Of a stretch of DNA of 64,000 nucleotides, positions 7,369-14,767 are shown piece by piece. The DNA comes from Sulfitobacter sp. CW3 (lineage in GTDB: Bacteria; Pseudomonadota; Alphaproteobacteria; Rhodobacterales; Rhodobacteraceae), in contig NZ_JAHXRL010000012.1 in assembly GCF_019392245.1 (NCBI RefSeq), forward strand, positions 1 to 64,000. The letters run 5' to 3'. A program made the translations under genes and the position numbers. How positions within the stretch are numbered: the stretch's first letter is position 1; each line of letters begins with the position of its first letter. The notes beneath the pieces were generated by a model. The model saw nothing but the letters and a program-made list of their open reading frames with translations, had not been told where the DNA came from and searched no databases.

Positions 7369-9207
7369 ATGACCGATCAAACAACAATCCCGCAGATCAC
7401 AGAAACCGTTGCCTTTGCTGATCTATACGTTTCCCCCTTTAACCCCCGCACAGTGGTTTCAGATGATGAAATCGCATCCCTTGCCGAGAACATCAAAATT
7501 GCTGGCTTAATCCACAACCTTGCAGGGTTCCGTCACGATGGGACCGAGGGGGTTGGCGTTGTTGCTGGTGGGCGGCGTTACCGCGCCCTTGCGCTGTTGC
7601 AGGACGATCCACGCTTTCAGAACGTGCAGGTGCAGCTTGCAGCCGACGAAGACACCGCGAAATTATGGGCGACCAGTGAAAACGCGCAGCGCCAAGACTT
7701 GCACCCCGCCGATGAAATTCGTGACTATGGCACCTTGTCAAAAACAGGCATGAACGCATGTCAGATTGCAGTGGCCTACGGTGTGACGGAGAAAAAAGTG
7801 TATCGCCGTTTGGCTCTTGCTGGCCTTGACGACGCAGTTCTGGACGCATTGAAAGCCACCGAAATCAGCCTGTCCCAAGCTAAGGCGTTCACGATCAGCA
7901 ATGATGCAAAGCTGACCCTTGAAGTGTTGGAGGTCGTTAAATCCCGTGGCACCAAAGGCTGGGGGGCTATGTCCGATCACCAAATCAAGGAAGCGTTGAA
8001 ACCCGACCATGTAAAAGGCACTGACCGTCGCGCGGTTTTCGTGGGAGGTGAGGAATATAAAGCCGCAGGGGGTCGCATCGGTGGCGACCTGTTCGAAAAT
8101 GAAACGATCTTTGATGATCCGACTATTTTGCAGGATTGTTTTGAAGCGAAACTAGCGGATACGGCGGTGCAGCTTGCAGAACACAACGGTTGGAAATGGG
8201 GCGAAGCGTTGATGGACGATGGCGTCTATTACGACACCATTGAGCGGATGAAGCTGGCGCGGCTCTACAAGGTCGAAGGCGTTTTGACCGAGGAAGAAAA
8301 TGACCGCTTCAACGAATTGAGCGAATTGGTTGAGGGTGACGCTTGCGATGATGCTGGCATCGCTGAATATGCGGAGTTGAAGGCGAAGGTCAAAGGCGTG
8401 TTCACAGACGAGCAAATGACCCATGCAGGCATGATCATGTATGTGGACTTTAACGGACGGGTTGAATTAATCGAAGGACTTGTGCGCGTTGAGGATCAAG
8501 CCGCCGCGATTGAGGCGGGTGTGTTGAAAAAATCCGCCCACAAAGAGACAGCGAAGAAGTCACCGATTTCTGCCAAATTGCAAGAAGACCTTACCCGTGT
8601 GGTTGTAGGCGCACGTCAAAACGCCCTACTGGACGACCCGACGCTTGCCCTTGATCTATTGGCCTACCAATTGACGCAATCGCAGGGATACCGCCGCATT
8701 CACGCCTATGACCTGTCCCTGCCCTACCTGTCTAATGTGCCAGAGACGGAGACAGGATATGCCCAAGATAAGCGATTGACCCTGCCCGATCCGATTGAGA
8801 GCAAAGGCAACGAGGCCGAGGACTTCGCAGCGTTCCGCAAACGCGGGCATAAGAAGTGCATGGATATGTTGGTGCGGAAAATTATCGGACAGCTATCAAT
8901 TTCGGACGCTGATCTTGCAGACATGATCGACCAGAAAACCAAGAAGGTCACACGGGATCACTTCACACCAACAGCAGAGAACTTTTTCATGCGGGTTGGT
9001 GGTCCCTACATGATCGAGTTGTGGAACGACCTATTGGACCTGTCCGAGAACCACGACGCAGCCAAATCGTTCGCGATTTTGAAAAAGGGCGAGAAGGCCG
9101 CAAAGTTGGAAAAGCTGTTTGGCGACGAGGCAACACGTAAGGCCCTTGGCGTTACAGAGACGCAAGATGCGCGCATCGCAGCTTGGTTGCCCGAAGGTAT
9201 GGTTTGA
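7369..9207 (+). CDS. Large ParB/Spo0J-family protein of plasmid leading region
   Basis: A 612-residue protein. The N-terminal ParB/Srx domain (about residues 10-115) shows SPFNPRTVVSDDEI, LIHNLAGFR, GVVAGGRRYRAL and ENAQRQDLHPADE. A ParB helix-turn-helix follows at 120-165 (ACQIAVAYGVTEKKVYRRL). The remaining ~430 residues are a family-specific C-terminal extension found in plasmid ParB-like proteins of this size. It is not paired with a ParA; the real ParA is at 25604, so this is unlikely to be the partition protein. In conjugative plasmids such ParB-like proteins sit in the leading region with SSB and ArdC. The ATG follows AAGGATAGAAAA. A hairpin terminator lies 7 bp after the stop. Confidence 0.85.
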   Translation: MTDQTTIPQITETVAFADLYVSPFNPRTVVSDDEIASLAENIKIAGLIHNLAGFRHDGTEGVGVVAGGRRYRALALLQDDPRFQNVQVQLAADEDTAKLWATSENAQRQDLHPADEIRDYGTLSKTGMNACQIAVAYGVTEKKVYRRLALAGLDDAVLDALKATEISLSQAKAFTISNDAKLTLEVLEVVKSRGTKGWGAMSDHQIKEALKPDHVKGTDRRAVFVGGEEYKAAGGRIGGDLFENETIFDDPTILQDCFEAKLADTAVQLAEHNGWKWGEALMDDGVYYDTIERMKLARLYKVEGVLTEEENDRFNELSELVEGDACDDAGIAEYAELKAKVKGVFTDEQMTHAGMIMYVDFNGRVELIEGLVRVEDQAAAIEAGVLKKSAHKETAKKSPISAKLQEDLTRVVVGARQNALLDDPTLALDLLAYQLTQSQGYRRIHAYDLSLPYLSNVPETETGYAQDKRLTLPDPIESKGNEAEDFAAFRKRGHKKCMDMLVRKIIGQLSISDADLADMIDQKTKKVTRDHFTPTAENFFMRVGGPYMIELWNDLLDLSENHDAAKSFAILKKGEKAAKLEKLFGDEATRKALGVTETQDARIAAWLPEGMV

Positions 9208-9213
9208 TGTGTT

Positions 9214-9239
9214 GGGCGGGGCGCACAAGCGCCCTGCCC
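9214..9239 (+). terminator. Hairpin after the ParB-like gene
   Basis: GGGCGGGGCGC, loop ACAA, GCGCCCTGCCC; stem of about 11 bp, seven bases after the ParB stop. No T run follows, so it may be a weak or Rho-assisted stop. Confidence 0.5.
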
Positions 9240-9290
9240 TCCCCGTCACTTTCATTGATTAGAGTGGAAAACCATTTTAGCGCCTGTGAG

Positions 9291-9310
9291 ACAATATTGT
9301 AATATTGTTG
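9291..9310. promoter_or_regulatory. ACAATATTGT palindrome upstream of peptidase gene
   Basis: ACAATATTGT is its own reverse complement and is followed directly by AATATTGTTG. It lies 53 bp before the M15-type peptidase start and is related in sequence to the conjugation operator arms. Confidence 0.4.
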
Positions 9311-9362
9311 AGGGGGCGCTACACAGTTGAACCCGCCGATTTTTCCGCATGAGGATATGACA

Positions 9363-9911
9363 ATGCAAACCAAGAGGCATTTTCTAAAGACCGTCAGCAT
9401 GGCGACGATGTTGCTAGCAGCGCCAGCAATTTGCGCGGCGCAAGATACCCCTTGGTCTGATATTGGCTTTGATCGGCTCCTGGTCGCGAACACTGACGGC
9501 GACAGTTTGGCCGTCAGGCTCAGAAACGGTCAGCGATACGATGCAAGTAATCTTCAACGTCTGAATTGGCTGTGGCGTGACTGGCGCGATGCAGATGCCC
9601 AGAGACAAATTGATCCTCTGTTGTTTGTTGACTTGGCTCTGATCCAGACGCGCATGTCGCTGGATTTTGGTCAACCCAAGGCGATCTTGATCAACTCTGG
9701 TTTTCGCACGGCGAGACGGAATGCGACCATTCCGAACGCTGCCCGAAATTCTCAACACGTTGCAGGCAGGGCATGTGACTTCAATATTGTAGGTGTCAGC
9801 CCGCCGTTGGTTGTTGGCTACGCTGAATCTTACGGAATACACGGCTTGGGCCGGTACGCGGATTTTACACATATCGACGTTGGCCCAGCAGGGCGGCGTT
9901 GGACAGGATGA
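9363..9911 (+). CDS. Secreted DUF882/M15-type D,D-peptidase
   Basis: A 182-residue exported protein. After a signal sequence (KRHFLKTVSMATMLLAA, cut near AAQ) comes a DUF882 / peptidase M15_3 domain. SGFRTARRN lies near residue 105, the zinc ligands are in SQHVAGRACDF (H-x6-D), and the C-terminal THIDVG supplies the second histidine. The family cleaves or binds peptidoglycan peptides. The start at 9363 is preferred over 9327 because GAGGA lies 7 bp before it. It is followed 12 bp later by a small membrane protein gene. On a conjugative plasmid it may remodel the wall around the pilus; that role is inference. Confidence 0.75.
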   Translation: MQTKRHFLKTVSMATMLLAAPAICAAQDTPWSDIGFDRLLVANTDGDSLAVRLRNGQRYDASNLQRLNWLWRDWRDADAQRQIDPLLFVDLALIQTRMSLDFGQPKAILINSGFRTARRNATIPNAARNSQHVAGRACDFNIVGVSPPLVVGYAESYGIHGLGRYADFTHIDVGPAGRRWTG

Positions 9912-9922
9912 GAGGAAGGACA

Positions 9923-10198
9923 ATGACTGAGAAATCTGAAACGTTGCTGTTGAGCGGAGGTGTGATCCTTTGCGCCGCAATGATCGTCGTGGTGACTTAT
10001 TCTATTGCGGTGAAGCAGCACCGCGACCAATTCTTTGAACCCGTGATGACACTCGCCAAAGAACTTTGCATTGAGAGCGGCGGCGTCATCGTGATTGTTC
10101 CAATGTCCGAAGATGGTCCAGCCCAATGCCTAACGACCGCCCAAGCCGATGATCTTGGCCTTGATGTGGCAGCGCTAAGTAGTGGCGGCGGCGAATGA
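9923..10198 (+). CDS. Small single-pass membrane protein
   Basis: A 91-residue protein with one hydrophobic segment (LLSGGVILCAAMIVVVTYS, residues 8-26) and a soluble tail with two Cys (KELCIESG, PAQCLTT). No family is recognised. The start follows GAGAGGAAGGACA, a strong ribosome site inside the end of the peptidase gene region. It is probably cotranscribed with the peptidase; a strong terminator follows at 10250. Function unknown. Confidence 0.6.
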   Translation: MTEKSETLLLSGGVILCAAMIVVVTYSIAVKQHRDQFFEPVMTLAKELCIESGGVIVIVPMSEDGPAQCLTTAQADDLGLDVAALSSGGGE

Positions 10199-10249
10199 AA
10201 GATTTTGGGCCGCGAGGCCCGCGAGTTTCCTTGTGGTGAGGATTCAACT

Positions 10250-10275
10250 GGTCCCGCTTCGGCGGGGCCTTTTTC
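10250..10275 (+). terminator. Rho-independent terminator
   Basis: GGTCCCGC, loop TTCG, GCGGGGCC, then TTTTT. It ends the peptidase/membrane-protein unit and separates it from the toxin-antitoxin promoter. Confidence 0.85.
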
Positions 10276-10276
10276 A

Positions 10277-10328
10277 TACGGCAATGCCGTATTTCCCACT
10301 TGACCCAATTACGGCATTGCCGTATGTT
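10277..10328 (+). promoter_or_regulatory. Toxin-antitoxin promoter with two 15-bp operators
   Basis: TACGGCAATGCCGTA at 10277-10291 and TACGGCATTGCCGTA at 10310-10324 are near-identical palindromes 33 bp apart, three helical turns. Between them is TTGACC (10300-10305), and 17 bp on is TATGTT (10323-10328), a good -35/-10 pair. The second operator overlaps the -10 and the toxin start follows within 10 bp. This is the expected layout for autoregulation by the XRE antitoxin or its complex. Confidence 0.75.
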
Positions 10329-10333
10329 GTGGT

Positions 10334-10723
10334 ATGCACACTGTAATCTGGACAGCCACTTTTCTAACTCAAGCCAAGCGCCACGGACTGTCCGAGGCGG
10401 ACATGGATGCAATTGTGAATACTTTGGCTGATAATCCGGTTGCTGGTGATCTTATGGCCCGAACTGGCGGGGCGCGTAAACTACGCCATGCTGGTCGTGG
10501 TGGTGGCAAGAGCGGTGGGTATCGGACGATACATTATTTTGGCGGTGATGATGTGCCTATATTCCTGCTTGCCGTGTACGGGAAGGGAGCGAAAGCAAAC
10601 CTTACCGACGCCGAGAAGAATGAACTGGCGAAGATACTGCCCTCGCTTGCGGACGCATACCGAGCGAACGTGAAGAAAGTAACGGCCCAACTGGGCCAGA
10701 GCAAGAAGTGGAAAAACAAATGA
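10334..10723 (+). CDS. RelE/HigB-type toxin of type II TA system
   Basis: A 129-residue protein of the RelE/ParE superfamily, HigB2-like. Features are IWTATFLTQAKRHGLSEAD at the start, ARKLRHAGRGGGKSGGYRTIHYF in the middle and PIFLLAVYGKGAKANLT, the usual strand with YGK before the final helix. Members are mRNA interferases acting at the ribosome. The toxin gene comes first and the antitoxin second (hig-type order), overlapping as ATGA. The longer C-terminus (KKVTAQLGQSKKWKNK) is rich in lysine. It is likely a plasmid stabiliser. Confidence 0.85.
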   Translation: MHTVIWTATFLTQAKRHGLSEADMDAIVNTLADNPVAGDLMARTGGARKLRHAGRGGGKSGGYRTIHYFGGDDVPIFLLAVYGKGAKANLTDAEKNELAKILPSLADAYRANVKKVTAQLGQSKKWKNK

Positions 10724-11007
10724 ATTTTGGAGAAGAACTGATCCAAAGCGCAAACGAAGCGCTGGCAATTGCCAAAGGCGAAGCTGAACCCGCTGGCGTG
10801 TTTGTGCCGGAAACTGTTGATGTGGCTGCGATCCGCAAACGTCTAAAGCTGTCACAGGTCGCATTCGCCGAGCGCTTTTGTTTGCCTGTCGGCACCGTCA
10901 GAGATTGGGAGCAAGAACGGCGCTCACCAGATCGTGCAGCGGTTGTCCTTCTTTCGATTATTGACCGTAATCCCGAAGGTGTTGCCAAAACTCTTGCGGC
11001 TGGATGA
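10720..11007 (+). CDS. XRE-family antitoxin of the RelE/HigB pair
   Basis: A 95-residue HTH protein (HigA/NadS type). The Cro/C1 domain spans about residues 38-90: IRKRLKLSQVAFAERF, LPVGTVRDWEQERRSPD, then LLSIIDRNPEGV. The ATG at 10720 overlaps the toxin stop (ATGA); an in-frame GTG at 10708 is possible. It is expected to neutralise the toxin and bind the paired TACGGCA.TGCCGTA operators. Confidence 0.85.
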   Translation: MNFGEELIQSANEALAIAKGEAEPAGVFVPETVDVAAIRKRLKLSQVAFAERFCLPVGTVRDWEQERRSPDRAAVVLLSIIDRNPEGVAKTLAAG

Positions 11008-11026
11008 GGTTTGGGAAGGCCGCTAA

Positions 11027-11152
11027 ATGTGGCTGCGCACAGTGCGCCCAGATGAATTTTGGTTGGCGACAGCCATTGATGGCGGGTTCGGTCTGGTCGG
11101 ATTGCATACTGGCGGTTTCGTGGTCTTAAAACGTGGAGAGAGGTTCCAATGA
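11027..11152 (+). CDS. Small 41-residue protein, coupled to next gene
   Basis: A short frame starting MWLRTVRPDEFW and ending KRGERFQ. Support comes from GGGAAGG 8 bp before the ATG and from an ATGA overlap with the start of the gene at 11149, a common sign of translational coupling. It lies 20 bp after the antitoxin, so it may be in the same transcript. No family is recognised; the middle is glycine-rich (DGGFGLVGLHTGGF). Confidence 0.5.
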   Translation: MWLRTVRPDEFWLATAIDGGFGLVGLHTGGFVVLKRGERFQ

Positions 11153-11520
11153 AAGACGCCCCAAAAGATGATGATTTCGTATTTGTTGAAGTCACCAAGA
11201 CTTTCATGATGTCGAAGGCACAAGCGCGTAAAATGGTCAGTGTTTCGAGATTGATCCACTCCGATAGGACGTTTTTTTCACGGGATGATGATGGAACGGA
11301 GATTAGAACGACTGGCGAGGATTTCCTAACAGAGGATATGGATCACGATTATGCCGAAGCCGCTGGTGAGCTGACCGATCCTGAAGGTTTGTTGGGCCTT
11401 GAACTGGTATCGACATCGAGCAAAAACCTTGACGCAAATGCGGTTGACGAACTCGTGCGGTTTTGGCCTGATAACTGGCGTTCGGATGCACTCAAGCGGC
11501 TCGATAATCTTGATGACTAG
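11149..11520 (+). CDS. Hypothetical acidic protein, 123 residues
   Basis: Not recognised. A soluble acidic protein (DAPKDDDFVFVEVTKTF, TEDMDHDYAEAAGEL, NLDD end). RBS GAGAGAGG precedes the ATG, and the start overlaps the stop of the small gene at 11027. The pattern VFVEVTKTFMMSKAQARKMV could be a small alpha/beta DNA- or protein-binding fold, but that is a guess. It belongs to the accessory gene string after the toxin-antitoxin pair. Confidence 0.55.
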   Translation: MKDAPKDDDFVFVEVTKTFMMSKAQARKMVSVSRLIHSDRTFFSRDDDGTEIRTTGEDFLTEDMDHDYAEAAGELTDPEGLLGLELVSTSSKNLDANAVDELVRFWPDNWRSDALKRLDNLDD

Positions 11521-11531
11521 GGGCAAGCGCA

Positions 11532-11703
11532 ATGCTTGAACAGGTTCAGTATCACATGGCCCAAGTGATTTTTCGACTTTGATGCCGAACCTAGCCTGAT
11601 AGGGAACACGGGGCTGTTCTTTGTTTTGATCTGGCTGATGTTTACGTTCTACGCTGGCCTAATGGCTGTTGTTAGTGGCCTCATAGGCACCGTGCGCAGC
11701 TAA
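11532..11703 (+). pseudogene. Small membrane protein gene with a +1 T frameshift
   Basis: From ATG at 11532 the frame reads MLEQVQYHMAQVIF and then stops. If one T of the TTTTT run at about 11569-11573 is skipped, it continues DFDAEPSLIGNTG and a hydrophobic helix (LFFVLIWLMFTFYAGLMAVV) to TAA at 11703, about 56 residues. Either a recent frameshift, a sequencing error in a homopolymer, or slippage explains this. Confidence 0.4.
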
Positions 11704-11781
11704 TCCCCTATTCTGCCCGCCGCCCCAGGGCGATGCCCTGTGACAACGGGCCCGCGCTCTTCGCGCAGAAACGCTATCGCG

Positions 11782-12174
11782 TCACCCACACCAGCTTTGT
11801 CGTCGGCTTCCATCGTATCGTCGTGCCAAACCTTCGCTGGTCAAAATATCTGCAATATTTTCCCCACCTATGAAAAGCCTCGCTAAACCTCTGTTGTACC
11901 GATCGCGCCCGGGCAGCGCGACCAGATCAACGCCGCGTCCCGACATGACCAGCTCGCGAAGTCTTGCCGTCGCAGCTTGTCCAAGGGCTAGTTCGTAATC
12001 GCACTGCGGTCTGTAGGTCTCTGGCGTGTCCAGCCCAACCAAACGCCAACTATCGCCTGCGAACCGGATAGTATCGCCATCGACAACGTAGATTGATGAC
12101 GGCTGCACTCTTTCTGCTTTGACCGGCCCAGCCAGAAGGACAACAACGGCCATCAAACCCGTAAGAAACCACAT
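11782..12174 (-). CDS. Exported thermonuclease-like (SNase) nuclease
   Basis: Staphylococcal-nuclease homologue. After a hydrophobic signal or anchor (WFLTGLMAVVVLLAGPVKA) come YVVDGDTIRF (calcium Asp pair), RLVGLDTPET (catalytic Arg, Asp and Glu), a Cys-containing helix, and GRDRYNRGLARLF, whose first Arg matches the second catalytic arginine. ENIADILTSEGLARR closes the fold. All catalytic positions seem present. The frame is open back to 12447 with several Met codons and no clear ribosome site; 12174 is chosen because it places the signal at the N-terminus. Such genes are frequent on conjugative plasmids. Role on this plasmid unknown. Confidence 0.75.
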   Translation of the reverse strand: MWFLTGLMAVVVLLAGPVKAERVQPSSIYVVDGDTIRFAGDSWRLVGLDTPETYRPQCDYELALGQAATARLRELVMSGRGVDLVALPGRDRYNRGLARLFIGGENIADILTSEGLARRYDGSRRQSWCG

Positions 12175-12604
12175 CGAGGCACGGGCGGGCCGCGAGATTG
12201 ACCGCGTGTTGCCTTGTGCGTGAATCCCCGTAGGTTCGTGTGCCGTTGCCACTGTCAGTCGTCCCATCATGCCCACGGACCACCCGTGTTTTCCCTTTGG
12301 CAAATCATGCCATAATCGAGAACCAATCGTGAAGCGTTCTTTCACCAATTTCTGTTCTGCAGGAAGATCCTCACTACGGTCCGCGTTTGCGCGCACCTCA
12401 GTCGTATTTGCTATCCACGGCAGCTTGAGCATGACCCTGCTTGCCAACAGTCTTGATCCTATCCGGCCCTCTAAAAACTGAGCGCGTCAGTTCTCGCGTG
12501 TCCCCTTGGCGTTGTTTCTCAAACGGACCATCACTTAGTCTTCTCTTAGCGACCGGCTCAGGCTAACGCCCTCCCCTTCAATCAAAAAAACGGTTTCCAC
12601 CCGA

Positions 12605-12635
12605 ATTAGAATATTATACAATATTATAATATCGT
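12605..12635. promoter_or_regulatory. AT-rich overlapping palindromes upstream of ssb
   Basis: GAATATTATACAATATTATAATATCG contains the operator arm ACAATATTATAA and its reverse complement overlapping instead of 13 bp apart. It lies 87 bp before ssb. It may be a variant site of the same regulator as at 2703, 26944 and 44210. Confidence 0.4.
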
Positions 12636-12721
12636 TCGGACCCTCCGCTTTTTGGTTTGATCGCATCGAATACACGCTTGACCGTTTTTTATCGAAACAA
12701 CTTCACCAAGGAGACACCACA

Positions 12722-13075
12722 ATGAGAACCTTTGCAGAATTTCAGATCATGGGCCGCGTAGGCAAAATCAAGACAGTCGGCAGCACACTTCGCGTCAGCA
12801 TCGCAGCCGAGTATGGCCGCAAAGACGACCGAGGCGACTTTCAAGCAAACGCCTACTGGAACGAAGTGACGATCTTCAACGAGAACGTCATTAAGTGGGT
12901 GAAAGACAATACGCTCCCCGGCGATTTGGTTCACGCTCGCGGCACGCTTCGCCAAACAAGCTGGGAAAACAGCTCAGGAGGCACCGAGTACGGCATGACG
13001 CTGGCAGCAGACGATTTCGACAACGCCAGCCAAGACGAACGCCGCCGCGTCGCGAAACAGCAAGAAGGCTCCTAA
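12722..13075 (+). CDS. ssb: Plasmid single-stranded DNA-binding protein
   Basis: A 117-residue OB-fold protein. FAEFQIMGRVGKIKTVGSTLRVSIA starts the fold, YWNEVTIFNENVIKWV matches the SSB core (W..v..w...ae....l.KG), and LVHARGTLRQTSWE follows. The acidic tail of housekeeping SSB (DDDIPF) is missing; it ends KQQEGS. It starts with ATG after AAGGAGACACCACA. It is oriented toward the predicted oriT and would coat incoming ssDNA in the recipient, blunting SOS induction, as for other leading-region SSBs (established for F and related plasmids; inferred here). Confidence 0.85.
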   Translation: MRTFAEFQIMGRVGKIKTVGSTLRVSIAAEYGRKDDRGDFQANAYWNEVTIFNENVIKWVKDNTLPGDLVHARGTLRQTSWENSSGGTEYGMTLAADDFDNASQDERRRVAKQQEGS

Positions 13076-13082
13076 GCCTTCG

Positions 13083-13100
13083 GCGGGCCTCACGGCCCGC
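13083..13100 (+). terminator. Hairpin after ssb
   Basis: GCGGGCC, loop TCAC, GGCCCGC, eight bases after the ssb stop. No long T run follows. Confidence 0.5.
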
Positions 13101-13214
13101 AAAGGTTCCTTTCCGGTCATAAAAACCCAAGAGGTTTTTCCAATCGGACAGGCGACACGTGTCACATTTGGTTTTCAGTAATAACATCAGTTTTTGACGT
13201 GACCTTCAACGCTT

Positions 13215-13280
13215 TGGTGTGGAACGTCGCGCACCTTTGACTCGATGCAGCGGGTTTTCTGAATCCTATCAATGGGCCCG
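13215..13280. repeat. Repeat B, copy 1 (second at 20400-20465)
   Basis: AACGTCGCGCACCTTTGACT, CGATG, CGGG.TTTCT.AATCC.ATCAATG are shared with 20404-20460 at about 85% identity. Both copies lie in gene-free DNA, here between ssb and the Argonaute gene. Function unknown. Confidence 0.6.
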
Positions 13281-13306
13281 GAGAAGGTTATCACTTCATC
13301 TTGCCA

Positions 13307-14767
13307 TCAAATATATTTTCTGTAGTCACTGCTGACCGTTTGGCCTTCGGGAAGGTACTTCAACACCTCACCAACCTTACGAGACGCGCGTATCGGAATC
13401 GGTAGTTTTTGGTTCATCTGCGTAGAATTCCAGTTGATCTTGGTGAGAGAGAACACTTCACGCGCAATTTCGGCAATTGTGCTCTCGCTACTTTTGTGGG
13501 GGCACAGGAAGAGCGGGTTTGGGACATACAACCCTGGATACGTCCCGTAGTAAGGAATGCTCCCGTTTGTATAGAGCAATCCTTTGCCATCCAGGTCAAT
13601 GAATGTGCCTCGCAAAACGGGGTAGTCTCCATCGCGAAGAATTTTTGCCGCGTAATGCTCTTGGACCCAAACGAGGTCGCGAAGCTCCGTGCCCTGTTCA
13701 TCCAGCGCCTCCAAGAACCCATCAGCTTCCTCATCTCGGAATCGAGAAGTCTTCATGATGATGACCCTCGCCGGATAGTGCTTGTGGTGCGCTCGATAGG
13801 CTTCGAGGACGTTCTTGACCAATTCGTATGCGTCTTCTTGGGTCATATAAGGATGGCGACCGCGCGTTTCTGTCTGCGCACGTCCACCCTTCAAAATGAA
13901 CCCTTTTCCACGCTCATCAAACATCTGAGCAGCACTGGTCCAGAGCTGTTGGCCTTCAACGTCTCTGTAAAAACTGATCCCGATGAAACAAGCTTTATAC
14001 TCCCCGTCTTGAGGCAGGCGACGCCACGGAACACGCCCACTGCCTTTGTAGTATAGCGTCGTCAACAGGTTCCAAGTTCGGCTTGCGACGTCTTGGATTT
14101 TGCGGTCGGAGGACTCTTTGATCTTTCGCGGAATTTTTGCTTTTTCATCCAAAACATCTTCCCAAACGATTTGGATAGCAAAACTCAGATCCATCGCTCG
14201 CGCTTTCAACAAGCCACGAAAATTTGGCGCATCCGAACCGCCGCTGTCATCTTTTTCTCTGGTTCCACGGGCTTCAACTTTTGCGCCCCAAACTCGTTCA
14301 ATCAGTTGAACGGGTAATGCTATCATTGCCACATCCGGCCGGTTTCCGCTATCCTCAAGAACTTGAAGTCGTTCGCACACAGCATCGACCGCCATTTCCA
14401 CAGCCCGTGCATGGTCTGGTTCTTTAGAAATCTTGTCCATGAGAGATTTTGGAAGGGTCTCCGTACCCCCCTCTTCAATCTCAAAGTTACAGCGAAACGG
14501 ATTCTGGTTCTGCAATCCGGGGAAGTCTGGGTGGAGATTTGGGTGTTTTTCCGACGCGCCGTCAAAACCTTCTGTCGCGGCGGCCATGAAGGCTTTTGCA
14601 TCTTCGACAGTTTTGGAACTTCCAACAACACCGACCTTGATCACTTCACCAAGATGCGTTTGAAGCGGCCCCGCCTCACGTAAACCAAGACGCGGGTCAG
14701 CATGACTGTGTTTGTCGCCAAACTCCAGCAGAGGCTCGTCGAAGATCTTTCCTTTGAAACCTGTCAC
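13307..14767 (-). CDS. Short prokaryotic Argonaute (MID-PIWI), catalytically inactive
   Basis: A 486-residue protein. The MID domain begins near RPDVAMIALP (~150) and carries GLLKARAM..AIQIV and TLYYKGSGRVPWRL, the K..Q..K pocket that binds a guide 5' phosphate. PIWI runs from CFIGISFYRD (~260) to the end, with LVWVQEHYAAKILR, FIDLDGKGLLYTNG and the typical close LTKINWNST...LPIPIRASRKVGEVLKYL. The first tetrad Asp (usually GID) is replaced in IGIS and the others are absent, so slicing is not expected. The GTG start overlaps the stop of the DUF4365-APAZ gene (GTGA), fixing the pair as one unit. Together they match the SPARDA type: guide-directed target sensing by pAgo triggers the partner nuclease. 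Confidence 0.88.
   Translation of the reverse strand: MTGFKGKIFDEPLLEFGDKHSHADPRLGLREAGPLQTHLGEVIKVGVVGSSKTVEDAKAFMAAATEGFDGASEKHPNLHPDFPGLQNQNPFRCNFEIEEGGTETLPKSLMDKISKEPDHARAVEMAVDAVCERLQVLEDSGNRPDVAMIALPVQLIERVWGAKVEARGTREKDDSGGSDAPNFRGLLKARAMDLSFAIQIVWEDVLDEKAKIPRKIKESSDRKIQDVASRTWNLLTTLYYKGSGRVPWRRLPQDGEYKACFIGISFYRDVEGQQLWTSAAQMFDERGKGFILKGGRAQTETRGRHPYMTQEDAYELVKNVLEAYRAHHKHYPARVIIMKTSRFRDEEADGFLEALDEQGTELRDLVWVQEHYAAKILRDGDYPVLRGTFIDLDGKGLLYTNGSIPYYGTYPGLYVPNPLFLCPHKSSESTIAEIAREVFSLTKINWNSTQMNQKLPIPIRASRKVGEVLKYLPEGQTVSSDYRKYI

Noticed and set aside
7369..9207. Large ParB as the partition partner of parA
   Set aside because: It is 16 kb from parA and lies with leading-region genes; the gene overlapping parA at 25002 is a better partner.
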